NCBI GenBank assembly: GCA_911728435.2
Contig: OU452210.1
Coordinates: 6,820,001-6,884,000 of the forward strand
DNA length: 64,000 nt
From: Apoderus coryli
Lineage: Eukaryota > Arthropoda > Insecta > Coleoptera > Attelabidae
Direction of reading: 5' to 3'
This document shows positions 1 through 10,140 of this stretch, in pieces. Below the pieces are notes generated by a model. The model saw nothing but the letters and a program-made list of their open reading frames with translations, had not been told where the DNA came from and did no database searches. Position 1 is the first letter of the stretch. The number at the start of each line of letters is the position of its first letter. A program made the translations under genes and the position numbers.

Positions 1-112
1 ATGATACCCTATTTGTCGAATTTTACTAAAACAGTTAATACGAAAACGACTTTAAAGACATTAAGCCGATAATTTTGGTATTAATGAGAAATACAAATAA
101 GTTTTAATTATT
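1..112 (+). repeat. Left terminal inverted repeat of mariner-like element
   Basis: The reverse complement of this stretch is found exactly at 1520-1631. It starts atgataccctatttgtcg. Weaker pairing continues to about base 138. Confidence 0.92.
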
Positions 113-341
113 ACGACTGAAAACAACTACAATCATTTCTAAATTATTTACTTTGAAGAAAAACGGGATTTCAAAAACACTATCTTATTTATCAGAACTA
201 AATTCCTCACTAATCGTTTGCGTTTTTTGTTGAAATAAAAACTGCAGATACGTGTAGGAAAAGAATTTACACCGTTTATTTTAGTCTTTTCATTGATTCA
301 GTTTGGTTGCTTCTCAAGTTATTTTACTTTTACCTTACAAA

Positions 342-1415
342 ATGATTTATTCCATTCTAGAACGAGTTGAAATTGTTAAACTTTATTTTCAAAATAATAG
401 TAGTGCTAGACTTACGGCTCGCTTATTTAATGAGAGACATCCCGATAAAAATGTGAATGATGTGTACGTTGGCAAGTTAGTTAAAAAGTTTGTAGATACC
501 GTATCTGTCTGTAATGTAAAACACCAGCCGCAGAAACCGATCAGAAATGAAGCTGTGGAAGTCGCTGTTTTAGGGCATGTTGAAATGGATCATAGTCAAA
601 GTACCCGTCAACTAGCTGAAGCCTCAGGTGTCTCCCGTTCGTCCATAATACGAATTTTAAAAGCGTACAAATTTCATCCGTACAAAATCAAATTAGTACA
701 GGAACTAAATGAGGATGATCCTGATAGAAGGCTGCAATTTTGTGAAGCAATGAGCCAGCGTTTAATTGAAGATCCGCAATTATTATTTAACATTTGTTTT
801 TCCGACGAATGCACATTTTATTTGAATGGAGCTGTAAATAGGCACAATTGCCGTTACTGGGATGACAGTAACCCACATTTATTCCGTGAGGTTCATACCC
901 AGTATCCTCAAAAAATAAACGTCTGGTGTGGCATATTAGGAAATCATATTATAGGACCACTTTTTATTCCTGGAAATTTAACTGGTGAAGTGTACCTAAA
1001 CATGCTTGAAGACACAATTGATCCTTTAATAACACAAATAATAGAAGATGACCAAAATCATACTGCTGATCGGCTTTATTTCCAGCAAGATGGAGCACCT
1101 CCGCACTATGTGGCTCCTGTAAGACAGTTCTTAGATGACCGGTTCCCTGGACGGTGGATTGGAAGGAGGGGCCCAATTGAATGGCCTGCCAGGTCACCGG
1201 ATTTATCGCCTTTAGACTTTTTTCTTTGGGGGCACTTAAAAAATAAATGTTTTGCCACGAAGCCCGAGTCCATAGAAGATCTTCGCCAACGCATTACAGA
1301 AGAGTGCAGAAACATAACACCTGATATGCTACAAAATGTTAGAAATAGATTTGAACAAAATCTGTATTATTGTATGGAATCAAATGGGTCACATTTTCAA
1401 CATTTGTTAATGTAA
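342..1415 (+). CDS. Mariner-like transposase, DD41D-type, apparently intact
   Basis: Encodes a 357-residue cut-and-paste transposase, a nuclear enzyme that excises the element and joins it to TA sites. The ATG at 342 (aaaATGatt) is the first in-frame ATG; the open frame reaches upstream only without an ATG. The N-terminal half is a bipartite DNA-binding region: residues about 3-50 resemble the DUF4817-like helix-turn-helix of insect mariners (ERVEIVKLYF), and residues 87-107 form a second helix-turn-helix (STRQLAEASGVSRSSIIRIL). The DDE catalytic domain has D155 in FSDE, D250 in QQDGAPPH and D292 in SPDLSPLDFFLWG; 41 residues separate D250 and D292. The C-terminus SHFQHLLM is family-typical. 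Length is normal for the family and there is no internal stop. AATAAA follows the stop at 1422-1427. Activity is inferred, not shown. Confidence 0.92.
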   Translation: MIYSILERVEIVKLYFQNNSSARLTARLFNERHPDKNVNDVYVGKLVKKFVDTVSVCNVKHQPQKPIRNEAVEVAVLGHVEMDHSQSTRQLAEASGVSRSSIIRILKAYKFHPYKIKLVQELNEDDPDRRLQFCEAMSQRLIEDPQLLFNICFSDECTFYLNGAVNRHNCRYWDDSNPHLFREVHTQYPQKINVWCGILGNHIIGPLFIPGNLTGEVYLNMLEDTIDPLITQIIEDDQNHTADRLYFQQDGAPPHYVAPVRQFLDDRFPGRWIGRRGPIEWPARSPDLSPLDFFLWGHLKNKCFATKPESIEDLRQRITEECRNITPDMLQNVRNRFEQNLYYCMESNGSHFQHLLM

Positions 1416-1519
1416 CGTTTTAATAAATCAATTTAACAGCTTGTTTACTTTTTTTACAAAGCAATGTTAAAACTAACAAACATTGGAATGTACTAACGAT
1501 TGCAGGTGTTTTCACTCGC

Positions 1520-1631
1520 AATAATTAAAACTTATTTGTATTTCTCATTAATACCAAAATTATCGGCTTAATGTCTTTAAAGTCGTTTTCGTATTAACTG
1601 TTTTAGTAAAATTCGACAAATAGGGTATCAT
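1520..1631 (-). repeat. Right terminal inverted repeat of mariner-like element
   Basis: Exact reverse complement of 1-112, followed directly by TA. Weaker pairing with the left arm extends inward to about 1494. Confidence 0.92.
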
Positions 1632-1861
1632 TAGAAAGACAATTTTGTGTCCTTTCAAATGATATGTCATTAGACCCCTCTTTCCATTTAAAATTTTAGG
1701 GTTGTTACTCACCCCCGCTAGGGGGTTAAAGGCGCAGATCGAAAAATATGTTTAAAATGTGTCCCCCTCAAAAGCAAAATCGACGTGTCCGAGCATTTTC
1801 GCATTCGACTACAAAAAAAAGAGAAAAGCTAGGTGCAAACTTTTCGTTGGACCACCCTGTA
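1632..1861. repeat. Right-hand remnant of an older transposon into which the mariner inserted
   Basis: This stretch ends in ttggaccaccctgta, the inverse of the tacagggtggtccaa that opens the element at 2523. It therefore looks like the right end of another mariner-type or MITE element, whose left end would be upstream of the window. A 6-bp stem (ACCCCC/GGGGGT) is at 1711-1726. No protein coding is visible. Nesting is inferred from position alone. Confidence 0.45.
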
Positions 1862-2522
1862 TAAACCTTTTGCAATATATTTTTTATGATGACAAAAACT
1901 CAAGTTAGGGGAAAACACGAACCCCAAATTATTTTCTGTCTCAGTCAAAGACAGAGAAGTGTCTTCAATTTTAATATTCATAAATTCTTTTAGATATGTT
2001 CTAAAAATTGTGTTAGTCAACAACATATTTTGTTTTCAATTTTTTTCCTGCAAAATTTTATATAGGTATCAAACAAGTTTCAACAATTAGGATATAGAAT
2101 TCCCATATTATTTTTCCCACCTTTATAATTTACTAGTCTCAACATATACCAACAACTATAATATATGTGGCCAGTTTTAAGTAGTTTCTAAAATCAATAT
2201 AAAGGGTGAAGTCACTACGGACACCACAATGTTTTACTGCAAAACTGTAAAATATGCGCAGTTACGTCAAATATCGCTCTCAACGGCATGCTCAAATTTT
2301 TCTTTTCAAAAGTAGGCTTTAGTCGCAACGATAGAATTTTAATACTGAAGTAATTTTAATAACCTATGCTTATAGAATTATCTCAATTCTTTCAAATGCT
2401 CCGAGGCACAATCAGCGAACAAACGGCGTGGTCTATGGCCCTTAACTTTGAGCTCCTGGGCCAGTTGGATCTTGGACGCCTATAGGCCTAAGTCCCGATA
2501 CAACAATCTTACCTCTGATATA
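1862..2522. other. Spacer between two transposons; short coding-like stretch
   Basis: AT-rich sequence without a supported gene. At 2369-2488 one + frame is open and less AT-rich than its surroundings (it includes SEQTAWSMALNFELLGQL and ends in TAG at 2486-2488). I do not recognise it; it may be an exon relic or transposon fragment. Confidence 0.3.
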
Positions 2523-3071
2523 TACAGGGTGGTCCAACTTTTACCTGCATAAATTTCAGAATCGATAGATATTCGACAAATAATGTGAGTTTGGTTAATA
2601 AACTATGTGCGAAAAATGCTTCGTTATAAAGTTACAGGGTGTTGAAATTTAAGAAAAGAATTGGAATTTTATCAATATCTTTATAACTAATTGAGATATT
2701 TCAATGAAATTTGGCACGCGTGGAGAGGTAATCTAGCTTCATTTTTTCATGTAGTAATATTATTTTTATTTCCACCAGTGGCGTGCGTAGGGCTACCGAT
2801 TGCGACATTTTTAATGAAAAAACAGAGACGCCACTGGTTTATCGCAAAATGAAAATTATACCTGCAATTCTTGTTCAATTTAAAAGAAAAAAGTACTCTT
2901 GGCTTTTTTTTGTATGACGCAACATTTTCGAGCAAAAAAATAAAAATCGTTTAAATTAAATGTATTGAAAACCAACATAAAAATAACATATTATCATTAC
3001 ACGTTTTACACATATTTAACAGATTTTACAGTTTTTTGCAAAAACTGTTCAAAATGACTACCGTCATTGAT
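2523..3071 (+). repeat. Left long inverted-repeat arm
   Basis: Pairs with 4267-4777. Its inner end (about 3043-3071) matches, in reverse, the last codons of the transposase gene, so this arm looks like an inverted copy of the element's 3' end rather than an original terminus. Confidence 0.8.
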
Positions 3072-3197
3072 AAAAGGCGCATAATTATCACATTAGCTTT
3101 CATTAAAACAAAACACTTGGTTACAAAACAGAAATGTCAATCATTTTGTCACAACAAATTTGTGTTGCATTTAAGTGTTCTTTTTAGTGTTAATCAT

Positions 3198-4306
3198 AAT
3201 GCCGCGGCTATTTATAAATAGCCGTCTTCTTGGTTACTATAGTAACCAAGAAGACGGTTTTGGCGAAGAAAATGCAGTAGCAGCCGCAAGGGAGTATGCA
3301 TGCAGATTCCCTAATAGACTTCATCCAACGAGAGAAGTTTTCTCTCAAGTTCATCGGGCATTTCGAGAACGAGGTTTAAATACTACTTTTAACATAAAAA
3401 ACAATAGACAGCGCCCTAGAAGAAACAATTTGGCCGATGAAAGGCGTATTTTAAGAACGTTTGATCGAAATCCAAACCTAAATTCACGAAGAACTGCTGT
3501 CATGCTTAACATATCAAGGTCAACCATTCTTAAGTCACTTCATAAAGATGGTAGAAAGGCTTACCATTTTAGGGCTGTGCAAGATTTATTGCCTGAGGAC
3601 TATGTTAAAAGGCATAACTATTGCAAATGGTTATTGAATAAAGTTTAAGTAAATAGAGATTTCCTGCATAAAGTTTGCTGGACTGATGAAACTTCATTTA
3701 CAAGAACTGGTATAACGAATTACCACAACTTTCATATTTGGTCACAACACAATCCATACGAAGTGCGAGCGAGAAAGTTTCAACACCAATTCAGTGTGAA
3801 CGTGTGGCTAGAAGTAATATCCAATAATCTCCTCGGACCATTCTTTTTACCAGCTAGACTCTCAGCACAATTATTTTTAGACTTTTTACAGAATAATTTA
3901 AATGATTTAATGGATGACGTGCCACTTCATTTACATGCGAATGGTTGGTTTCAAATGGATGGAGCACCAGCACATTTCGGGCGGAATGTGAGAAACTAGA
4001 TAACAGAGCATTGCGGAAATCAATGGATTAGCTTCTTCCCTGGAGAAGTCGAAAATAATCATGAGGGACCTATATCTTGGCCCCCAAGGTCGCTTGACTT
4101 GACTCTACTTGATTTTTATTTGCGGCTACCTAAAAGAAAAAGTGTATAAAGTGCCGGTTAGAAAACGCGAAGAATTAGTCTTAAAAGTTCAAGAAGCTCG
4201 TGATAAGTTGCATCGCAACAATCACATTCTATCGGCAGCAATTAATCGCATCACCAGAAAATTGTGTATTGACAATGACGATAGTCATTTTGAACAGTTT
4301 CTGTAA
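3198..4306 (+). pseudogene. Degenerate mariner-like transposase
   Basis: Remains of a transposase of the insect mariner type. The ATG at 3198 opens MPRLFINSRLLGYY; typical N-terminal motifs follow (CRFPNRLHPTREVF, then a helix-turn-helix around NSRRTAVMLNISRSTIL). TAA at 3646 interrupts the frame. Downstream the catalytic blocks are still legible: WTDETSF near 3680, QMDGAPAHF near 3952-3978, then TAG at 3997, and a third block (WPPRS-D---LDFYL) near 4078-4125 in which the usual SPDLTP is damaged. A frameshift near 4120 leads to the C-terminal HFEQFL and TAA at 4304-4306. At least two stops and one frameshift make it nonfunctional. It is more decayed than the copy at 342-1415 and belongs to a different subfamily. 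Confidence 0.85.
3206..3257. repeat. Two overlapping perfect palindromes at the transposase start
   Basis: Positions 3206-3223 form an 18-bp perfect palindrome (ggctatttataaatagcc) and 3222-3257 a 36-bp perfect palindrome with half-site ccgtcttcttggttacta and no loop. Both lie in the first codons of the dead transposase. Confidence 0.9.
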
Positions 4307-4777
4307 AAAAATAACTGTAAAATCTGTTAAAACGTGTAATGATATGTTATTTTTATGTTGATTTTCAATACATTTGGTTTAGACGATTTTTATTTTTTTA
4401 CTCGAAAATGTTGCGTCATACAAAAAAAAGCCAAGAGTACTTTTATCTTTTAAATTGAATAAGAATTGCAGATATAATTTTTATTTTGAGATAAACCAGT
4501 GGCGTATCGGTTTTTTCATTAAAAATATCGCAATAGGTAGCCGTACGCACGCCACTGCTGGAAATAAAAATAATATTATTAGATGAAAAAATGAAGCTAT
4601 ATTACGTCTCCACACTAGCCAAATTTCATTGAAATATCTCAATTGGTTATAAAGATATTAATAAAATTCGAATTTGTTTCTTAAATTTCAACACCCTGTA
4701 ACTTTGTAACGAAGCATTTTTGGCACATAGTTTATTAACCAAACTCACATTATTTGTCGAAGTTGGACCACCCTGTA
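4267..4777 (-). repeat. Right long inverted-repeat arm
   Basis: Inverse of 2523-3071 with point changes, small gaps and lack of the 31-bp segment near the outer end. It includes the final codons and the stop of the transposase. Confidence 0.8.
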
Positions 4778-4779
4778 TA

Positions 4780-5729
4780 ATGTATACTGCCTCTAAATTT
4801 TGAGTTGCTACTTGCCAACCGTGCACATAAGACAATACTGGCAAACATTTATGGCCAAGGCACGATTATCACCAGATTATCTTCGTTGTGGTATTCTTTC
4901 TATTCCTGGTCTCTATGCATTTTTAGCTTTATATTCCATAATATTGTTTACCGTTAAATTAGGTACACCATATAGGTACATAAATATCCTAAAAATTGTC
5001 TATCATAATTAAAAATGCATTTTGCTTCTATCCAATATAATATATGCCCATGTTATACACCCGAACAAATTCTCGTGTGTAGGTTTTTTTTTTTGTAAAA
5101 TCAATAATTAATATTAAATTTGCGATACCTTTTTTTATCTCAAATACAAAACAGGACCAATTCATACTACTGGCTATTACACATATATTCTGTTTGTTTG
5201 ATAAAATTAAATACCAAAAGACTGAATAGACTGTTTCAAACAATAATAATAATTCTGTTGTGGCACATAGTCTAAAATTCATGCTCATACTCGTATACAT
5301 CGTATTTCAGAAATTCGGTGCAAAAGAATACCTCAGACAGAGCTTTTAAGTACAGAAGTCCTTGAATAAGGGTCCGGTGAACATTCATTTCTTTTTTTTC
5401 AAATATTTCAAGAACGGTTTCAGAAATCCGCGTGAAATTTGGTGAGTCTCATCTCTGTAACATCGATTGTTTGTTGACGAATAGGAAGCCTCATAAACTG
5501 CCAGGTACAGAACGATTTTTTCTATTTAATTTATTTTATTTACAATGCCCCACCAAACAGTATGCTTCTGGCTAAACAAAAGAAATATGCGTTTATAACA
5601 ACTTGAAGATATTAATAACCGCAGATGCAATGCTTGGTAATTTTTTTTATTTTGTTCAACTCATTATAAATTAATTTAGATAAACTCATAAATTTAAAAC
5701 CATTTTTACCAATATTAAAATTAATTCAA
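4780..5729. other. AT-rich sequence without a recognised gene
   Basis: No exon, RNA gene or complete repeat seen. Around 5395-5470 a phrase like tttcaagaacggtttcagaaatccgcg resembles dispersed repeat sequence but has no partner here. Confidence 0.3.
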
Positions 5730-5935
5730 AAGTTGCTTCAAAATGATGCCTCCCAACATCAATCCAAGAATAACATATTCTTAAAAAATTAAATCATACC
5801 GTATGTAGGCTCACCACTAGCAATATTTTGTGGAACGCGTTGCCTAAAATCATTAATATTTCGAATCGTCTGGGATTCAACGTATCCAAAAGTACAGAAA
5901 TCCAGATGACTTAGATCTTCGCGAATCTTTTGTAC
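5730..5935 (-). pseudogene. C-terminal relic of a mariner-like transposase
   Basis: On the minus strand the decayed frames read REDLSHLDF, a remnant of the SPDLSPLDFFLWG catalytic block, then GYVESQTIRNINDFRQRVPQ, matching the usual ..IEDLRQRI.. helix, and after stops and shifts SWIDVGRHHFEATF, matching the family C-terminus (C-x-x-x-GG-x-HFExLL). No DNA-binding or first catalytic block is left. Terminal repeats were not found. Very old fragment. Confidence 0.6.
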
Positions 5936-5996
5936 GATATGGAACGTGGGTTACTTTTTAAAGTTCGAATGATGATGAAAAAAAAACCCTACTATA

Positions 5997-6362
5997 TGTT
6001 GTTGAATTTCACCAAAACTGAAAGTATGACTATTCGAATGCAGATACCTGTGAAATGTGAAAAACTAGGTAAAAAGCTAGAACGCCAAAGAAACGAATAG
6101 GGGAAGTGGAAAAAACTTAAACTAGAACAAAAATGTATACAGCTGGAAACATGTAGAAGGAAAAATAATGTATTCATTTTTGGGTTGATGCAGCCAACTG
6201 TATACTTCTTGTCGCATGCTATTGATACTCATATATTTGTACACTTACAGATATAGAAGAAACACGATAAGAATGAAATAGGCGATGTGAACATAGTCAA
6301 TAATGTTCAAGGAAAGCCAATTGAATTTGTGAGATATGTAATAAAATCAAATATTCTGAAGC
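5997..6362. repeat. First copy of a diverged direct duplication
   Basis: Shares most of its sequence with 6600-6912 at an offset of about 600 bp; common phrases include aaaaactaggtaaaaagct, aactagaacaaaaatgta and actcatatatttgt. Function unknown. Confidence 0.75.
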
Positions 6363-6599
6363 AAAAACATACAAAACGCCATCTATTTTCAAAACTAAAA
6401 ATTCAATTTAATTCATGTTAATATTTTTGTCTTAAAATGTTTTTCTCTAGTATAAACTTTCTTGTTTTATTACTGTTCTTAAATCTAAATGATTATTAAA
6501 CTTCCAGATTTATTCTTGGTTTCAACTCGTTTATTTTGATATTCTTTCGTTCTAATAAAGAGCGCATGTTGAGTTAATACCACTTAAATCAAGAAACTC

Positions 6600-6912
6600 T
6601 TTGATGAATTTAACCGAAACTGAAAGTAAATCTAATCGAATGCAGATAACTTCATGAAAAACTAGGTAAAAAGCTGGGAAATCGAATAGCGGACGTTGAG
6701 AAAAACTAGAACAAAAATGTATGCAGCTGGAAATACGCATAGGGAAAAATAATTTATTCAATTTGGGTTTGATGCATCAAACTGTAAACTTTTTTTCGCT
6801 TGCTATTCATACTCATATATTTGTGAGCTTCTAGATACACAAAACGATAAGAATGAAATAAGAAGAAGAAAGAGTTTGTGAGATATATAATAAAATCAAG
6901 TATTCTGAAATA
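6600..6912. repeat. Second copy of a diverged direct duplication
   Basis: Shorter partner of 5997-6362, lacking an internal block present in the first copy. Sequence between the copies (6363-6599) is not duplicated. Confidence 0.75.
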
Positions 6913-8499
6913 AATTAGTAAGTTGAAAGGGAAGTTTACAGCGTCAACTATATGTTCTACGAAGATCAGATACTGATACACGATAATCTATAAAAGAATA
7001 CAGAAGAAAGCGTGTTGTGGCAAAAATTACTTGAAATATTGCAAAAACGAAAAAGCTTCTGGCAAAATATTTTCTACTTATTAATCAATTTTAATTAAAT
7101 GCCTACTTCAAAAATTCCGAGATTCTTGCCTATGTTACTGCTCTGCTTGCATGTATGCTGACGAGAGTCAACTGAGATATGCTTTATTTCAAAATCATCA
7201 GTTCGAGACTGCTTCTCACCAAATTCATGTGGATATCACTTCTTTCTTTCTTTGGCGAAACAGACAGCATTTGTCTATAAACCGCTACTCAGTGTTAAAG
7301 AATTTTTTGTCTCATAAAGTGATTAATTTTTTTGCAAAATAGCCTCAAACAGAACGGTAAAAAAGATTTGTCTAAAAAAATCAAAAAGGGCTATGACGGT
7401 AAAAAGCGCTACATAAATTTTCTGTAGACTGTTTTTTCCGTCATCATAAAAATGTATCGTAGCTCGAGGAAACTGTATGAAAAACATACGCAAATAAAAT
7501 AGAAATGTACTCATTTGCATATTTATTTTGGGTTACATTATAGAGTATATATTGTTACATATTTGCATGATAGTCTGTGAAACATTTACCAACACAAAGG
7601 TATGGATTATTCTTACACCCGGAGCAGTGAAAAGTGGTTTCCTTTCTTTTTTTGACACGTCGTCTGGGAAGAACTCTTCCATTATTTCCTACAGGATTTT
7701 TGTGAGTAGTATTGGTTTTATCATTGTCGCTAACTGGAGTTTATGACGCTCTAGCATAGTCATCAGTGGGGAAGTTAAGGAGGGGGGGGGGGGGGGTACA
7801 AATTAGCCCCCCAAAATAAAAGTGTGTGATTCACCAATGACATTTCAATAGTTAGCTTTTAAAATCAGGAAACCACCGAAAATTATTACTTTCGAGATAA
7901 AAAAAGTAAATATTGTTTTGGGAGGAGCTTATAAGTTTTTTTTCTCAATAATAAAGGGTGTCCCAAAATTAACGCAAGATTTGAATGAAATAGAAAACAT
8001 AGTTTTTAGTCTTTTGATTGTTTTTTATTGAATCATGAAGTAGGAACATAGGGTTAGGGTTATTTATGGAATAACACATCGGGCAAATGGCCTCTACGGC
8101 TTTGCATACACATAAGTAGTATAACTAGTGTTTTATCGAGTTGTCACAAGATATTTTTTTCTTTTAAAAAGGGATGTACTATTTCTAAATTTAAAGCTCC
8201 CTCATTAATATTATATGAAGTAACATAATTATCAGCTTCCAAAATTTGGGTACGAACCTTTGGGAAACCCTATATATGCCTTTATAAAGTAATTTCAAAA
8301 TTTAATTTAGGTATAAAAATGTTGCTGTTAAATTCTTTATATTAAACATATTTTATTCCTGTAATTTGCCAATTATAACTTTAATTTATTATATCCTTTT
8401 GATTTTTAAATCTTGGAATGGAATATGTTATTTGTGTGAGAGTAATATATATGCAGCGGTATATCTCCAGGTTCTTTCTGCTTTATATCCCGTTCGCAG
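6913..8499. other. AT-rich region upstream of the first proposed SK exon
   Basis: No gene supported. Contains a 15-base G run at 7782-7796 and, at about 7957, gggtgtcccaaaattaacg, which resembles the end of a mariner or MITE family; I found no matching other end. The last bases (8470-8499) are the pyrimidine-rich acceptor of the exon at 8500. Confidence 0.3.
7782..7796 (+). repeat. Poly-G tract (15 G)
   Basis: Run of 15 G in strongly AT-rich DNA, followed 10 bases later by a C6 run. May be length-variable or an assembly weak point. Confidence 0.9.
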
Positions 8500-8595
8500 T
8501 TTGAGAAAATTGCTCAACGGGCCAAGGGCAATAAATTGTCAACACGTTCATCGCTTTCTCTTTCCAATGTGGATAAAAGGGAAGGCATTTCAATG
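8500..8595 (+). CDS. Probable N-terminal coding exon, likely of the SK channel gene
   Basis: A 96-bp stretch (32 codons) starts after the acceptor cccgttcgcag and ends at a GTAATA donor. It is less AT-rich than its surroundings and open throughout, reading FEKIAQRAKGNKLSTRSSLS followed by LSNVDKREGISM. The serine- and lysine-rich, membrane-free composition fits the cytosolic N-terminus of an insect SK channel. Its end is phase 0, which fits directly onto the next exon (33419, beginning LRKPVSTLSIPG). No other gene with which it could belong is visible. I recognise the exon by its structure and phase, not by a firm family match, so assignment to SK is inference; it could be an exon of an alternative isoform. 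The initiator ATG is not identified. Confidence 0.55.
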
Positions 8596-8911
8596 GTAAT
8601 AACCGGAATTTCCTAAGGGAAGTGTGGTTTATAAAATATATACTTTTACATATTAATTTCAATTGACTTAAAACTCAGTCATATATTCATTGCATAAAAT
8701 TTTAATTATTTAGTTGAATAAATACATTTTCCGGAAAATACTTTACATTCATAACTCAAAAAATCCTTATTCCACGATTACGTAATCATTTTACAATTTT
8801 ACATTACACGTCTATCTATAAAACTAACAATGTGAATGTACGTACTATCAACTATGACAAAAAATCTAGTTTATCTTTTACAGGGTACCCTAAAATGCCA
8901 AGCGAGTAGAA

Positions 8912-9220
8912 GACAGGGTCGGCTAGTCCTATTGAGGCAAGTGAGGCAGTGCCTCACTAACTTTGAACCAATTAACATTTTTTTACTGTTAAAAAATGAC
9001 GCACAGATTGATAGATATACCTACGCACATCGCACATGATGATTTGATTTAAATTATGAAAATAACTGTCATGTAAATCGTGCGTCCATTCAATGCTCGC
9101 TATCCAATGAGGCAACAATCGTCGGCAAACGCAGAACGAGAGTAGGCCAACGTCAATAAAAACATCCATACTGACCGTAATTAAATAATTTTAAGTCAGA
9201 GGCAGTGCCTTTAGTCCCTA
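8912..9220. repeat. Probable non-autonomous DNA transposon fragment
   Basis: Starts acagggtcggctagtccta, then gaggcaagtgaggcagtgcctcac, containing the inverted phrase gtgaggcagtgcctcac. Near 9197-9218 aggcagtgcctttagtccctatgc partly mirrors the left end, and another gcagtgcctc lies at 9633. The ends recall hAT-type elements, but I could not define exact termini or a target duplication. Confidence 0.35.
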
Positions 9221-10059
9221 TGCACGGCGAGTTGCCACTTTTAATTATTGTTATCTACTACCACATTGATTAATATTAGTCTCCGATTTTCTTATTAAAC
9301 AGAAACTGATCAGTTAACAGTTAACTGCTCACATTTTTATGTGTTGTATACAAAGTTTTTTTTTAATTTAATAAATTATGTTTACTAATTTATGTGAGTT
9401 GAGTTGATATTCTATTGAATTGCTATAAATTGCATATTCATTCAGGCATGTACTCATGTACGTATTTTATTTTCAAAGTATTTATTATAAGAGTAGGTAC
9501 ACATTCCATTTAGCTCTATCAACGTTAAACTTGAAACACATTAATATCAATTGGAGTTGCACAATTCTGTCTAGCATAGTAGGTATTACTGCAGCAATAC
9601 ATTAATGTGTGAAACAAAGATGGAAAGTGAAGCAGTGCCTCTTCATGCTTTTTTAAATATACAGCAAATTGAGTGACAGCAACAAAACATCCACATCTGT
9701 CTTACACCCCTTCATTTACTACTTAGTGTTCTCTCGCTTTGACCTATTTATCATACATTATCTTTGATCTTTGTTCAACTCATCATTCTGTTTTATTTTG
9801 CTTTCTTATGTTTTGATTGTAATATTAGTATTTATTTTGGAAATTATTATTTCTTTCTGGTTTTTCTTTATAATAATCGTAATTAATTAAGGGACACTAG
9901 GGACAGGCAATAAATACAATAAATAAATAGATATTTAGTAATTTTTCATGTAAAGATTCTTAAAGTGAAGCATTTTTTTTGTGCTAGTGTAGTGATAGTG
10001 AATGGGTTCGTTGTGGAGACAATCGACAGTTTACCATCGACGTTGTCGGGACAAATTTC

Positions 10060-10090
10060 GTTATGAGGACCCCGTTTCGGTCCCCATAAC
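10060..10090. repeat. Short strong hairpin
   Basis: Arms gttatgaggacc and ggtccccataac pair except for one A-C position, around a 7-base loop. It lies just upstream of the tRNA-derived repeat but is not part of the portion shared with 32 kb. Confidence 0.8.
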
Positions 10091-10140
10091 GTTTGGACCT
10101 TATTACGCATTATGGGGGTGCAGGGGTTACCAAGCAGTAG

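Larger units (their letters stand above)
1..1631 (+). mobile_element. Intact mariner-like (IS630/Tc1/mariner) transposon
   Basis: A complete DNA transposon: one uninterrupted transposase gene between long terminal inverted repeats. The first 112 bases are matched without error by the reverse complement of 1520-1631, and similarity continues imperfectly for about 25 more bases on the inner side of each arm. The right end (gggtatcat) is followed by TA at 1632-1633, the usual mariner target; the left TA would lie before base 1. The transposase has a D,D,D catalytic triad with 41 residues between the second and third aspartate, as in the DD41D group. Perfect arms and an undamaged reading frame suggest recent insertion. 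It sits upstream of the proposed SK exons and appears nested in an older repeat whose right end is at about 1861. Confidence 0.9.
2523..4777 (+). mobile_element. Dead mariner-like element with about 500-bp terminal inverted repeats
   Basis: Starts tacagggtggtccaac and ends with its inverse; TA flanks both sides (2521-2522 and 4778-4779). The two arms (2523-3071 and 4267-4777) are diverged inverted copies. The transposase between them is broken by stops and a frameshift. The left arm carries 31 bases just inside its end (about 2538-2570) that are missing from the right arm. Both arms contain an internal cagtggcg...cgccactg inverted repeat (2775-2837 on the left, about 4496-4557 on the right), so that substructure predates the arm duplication. 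The element looks immobile. Confidence 0.85.
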
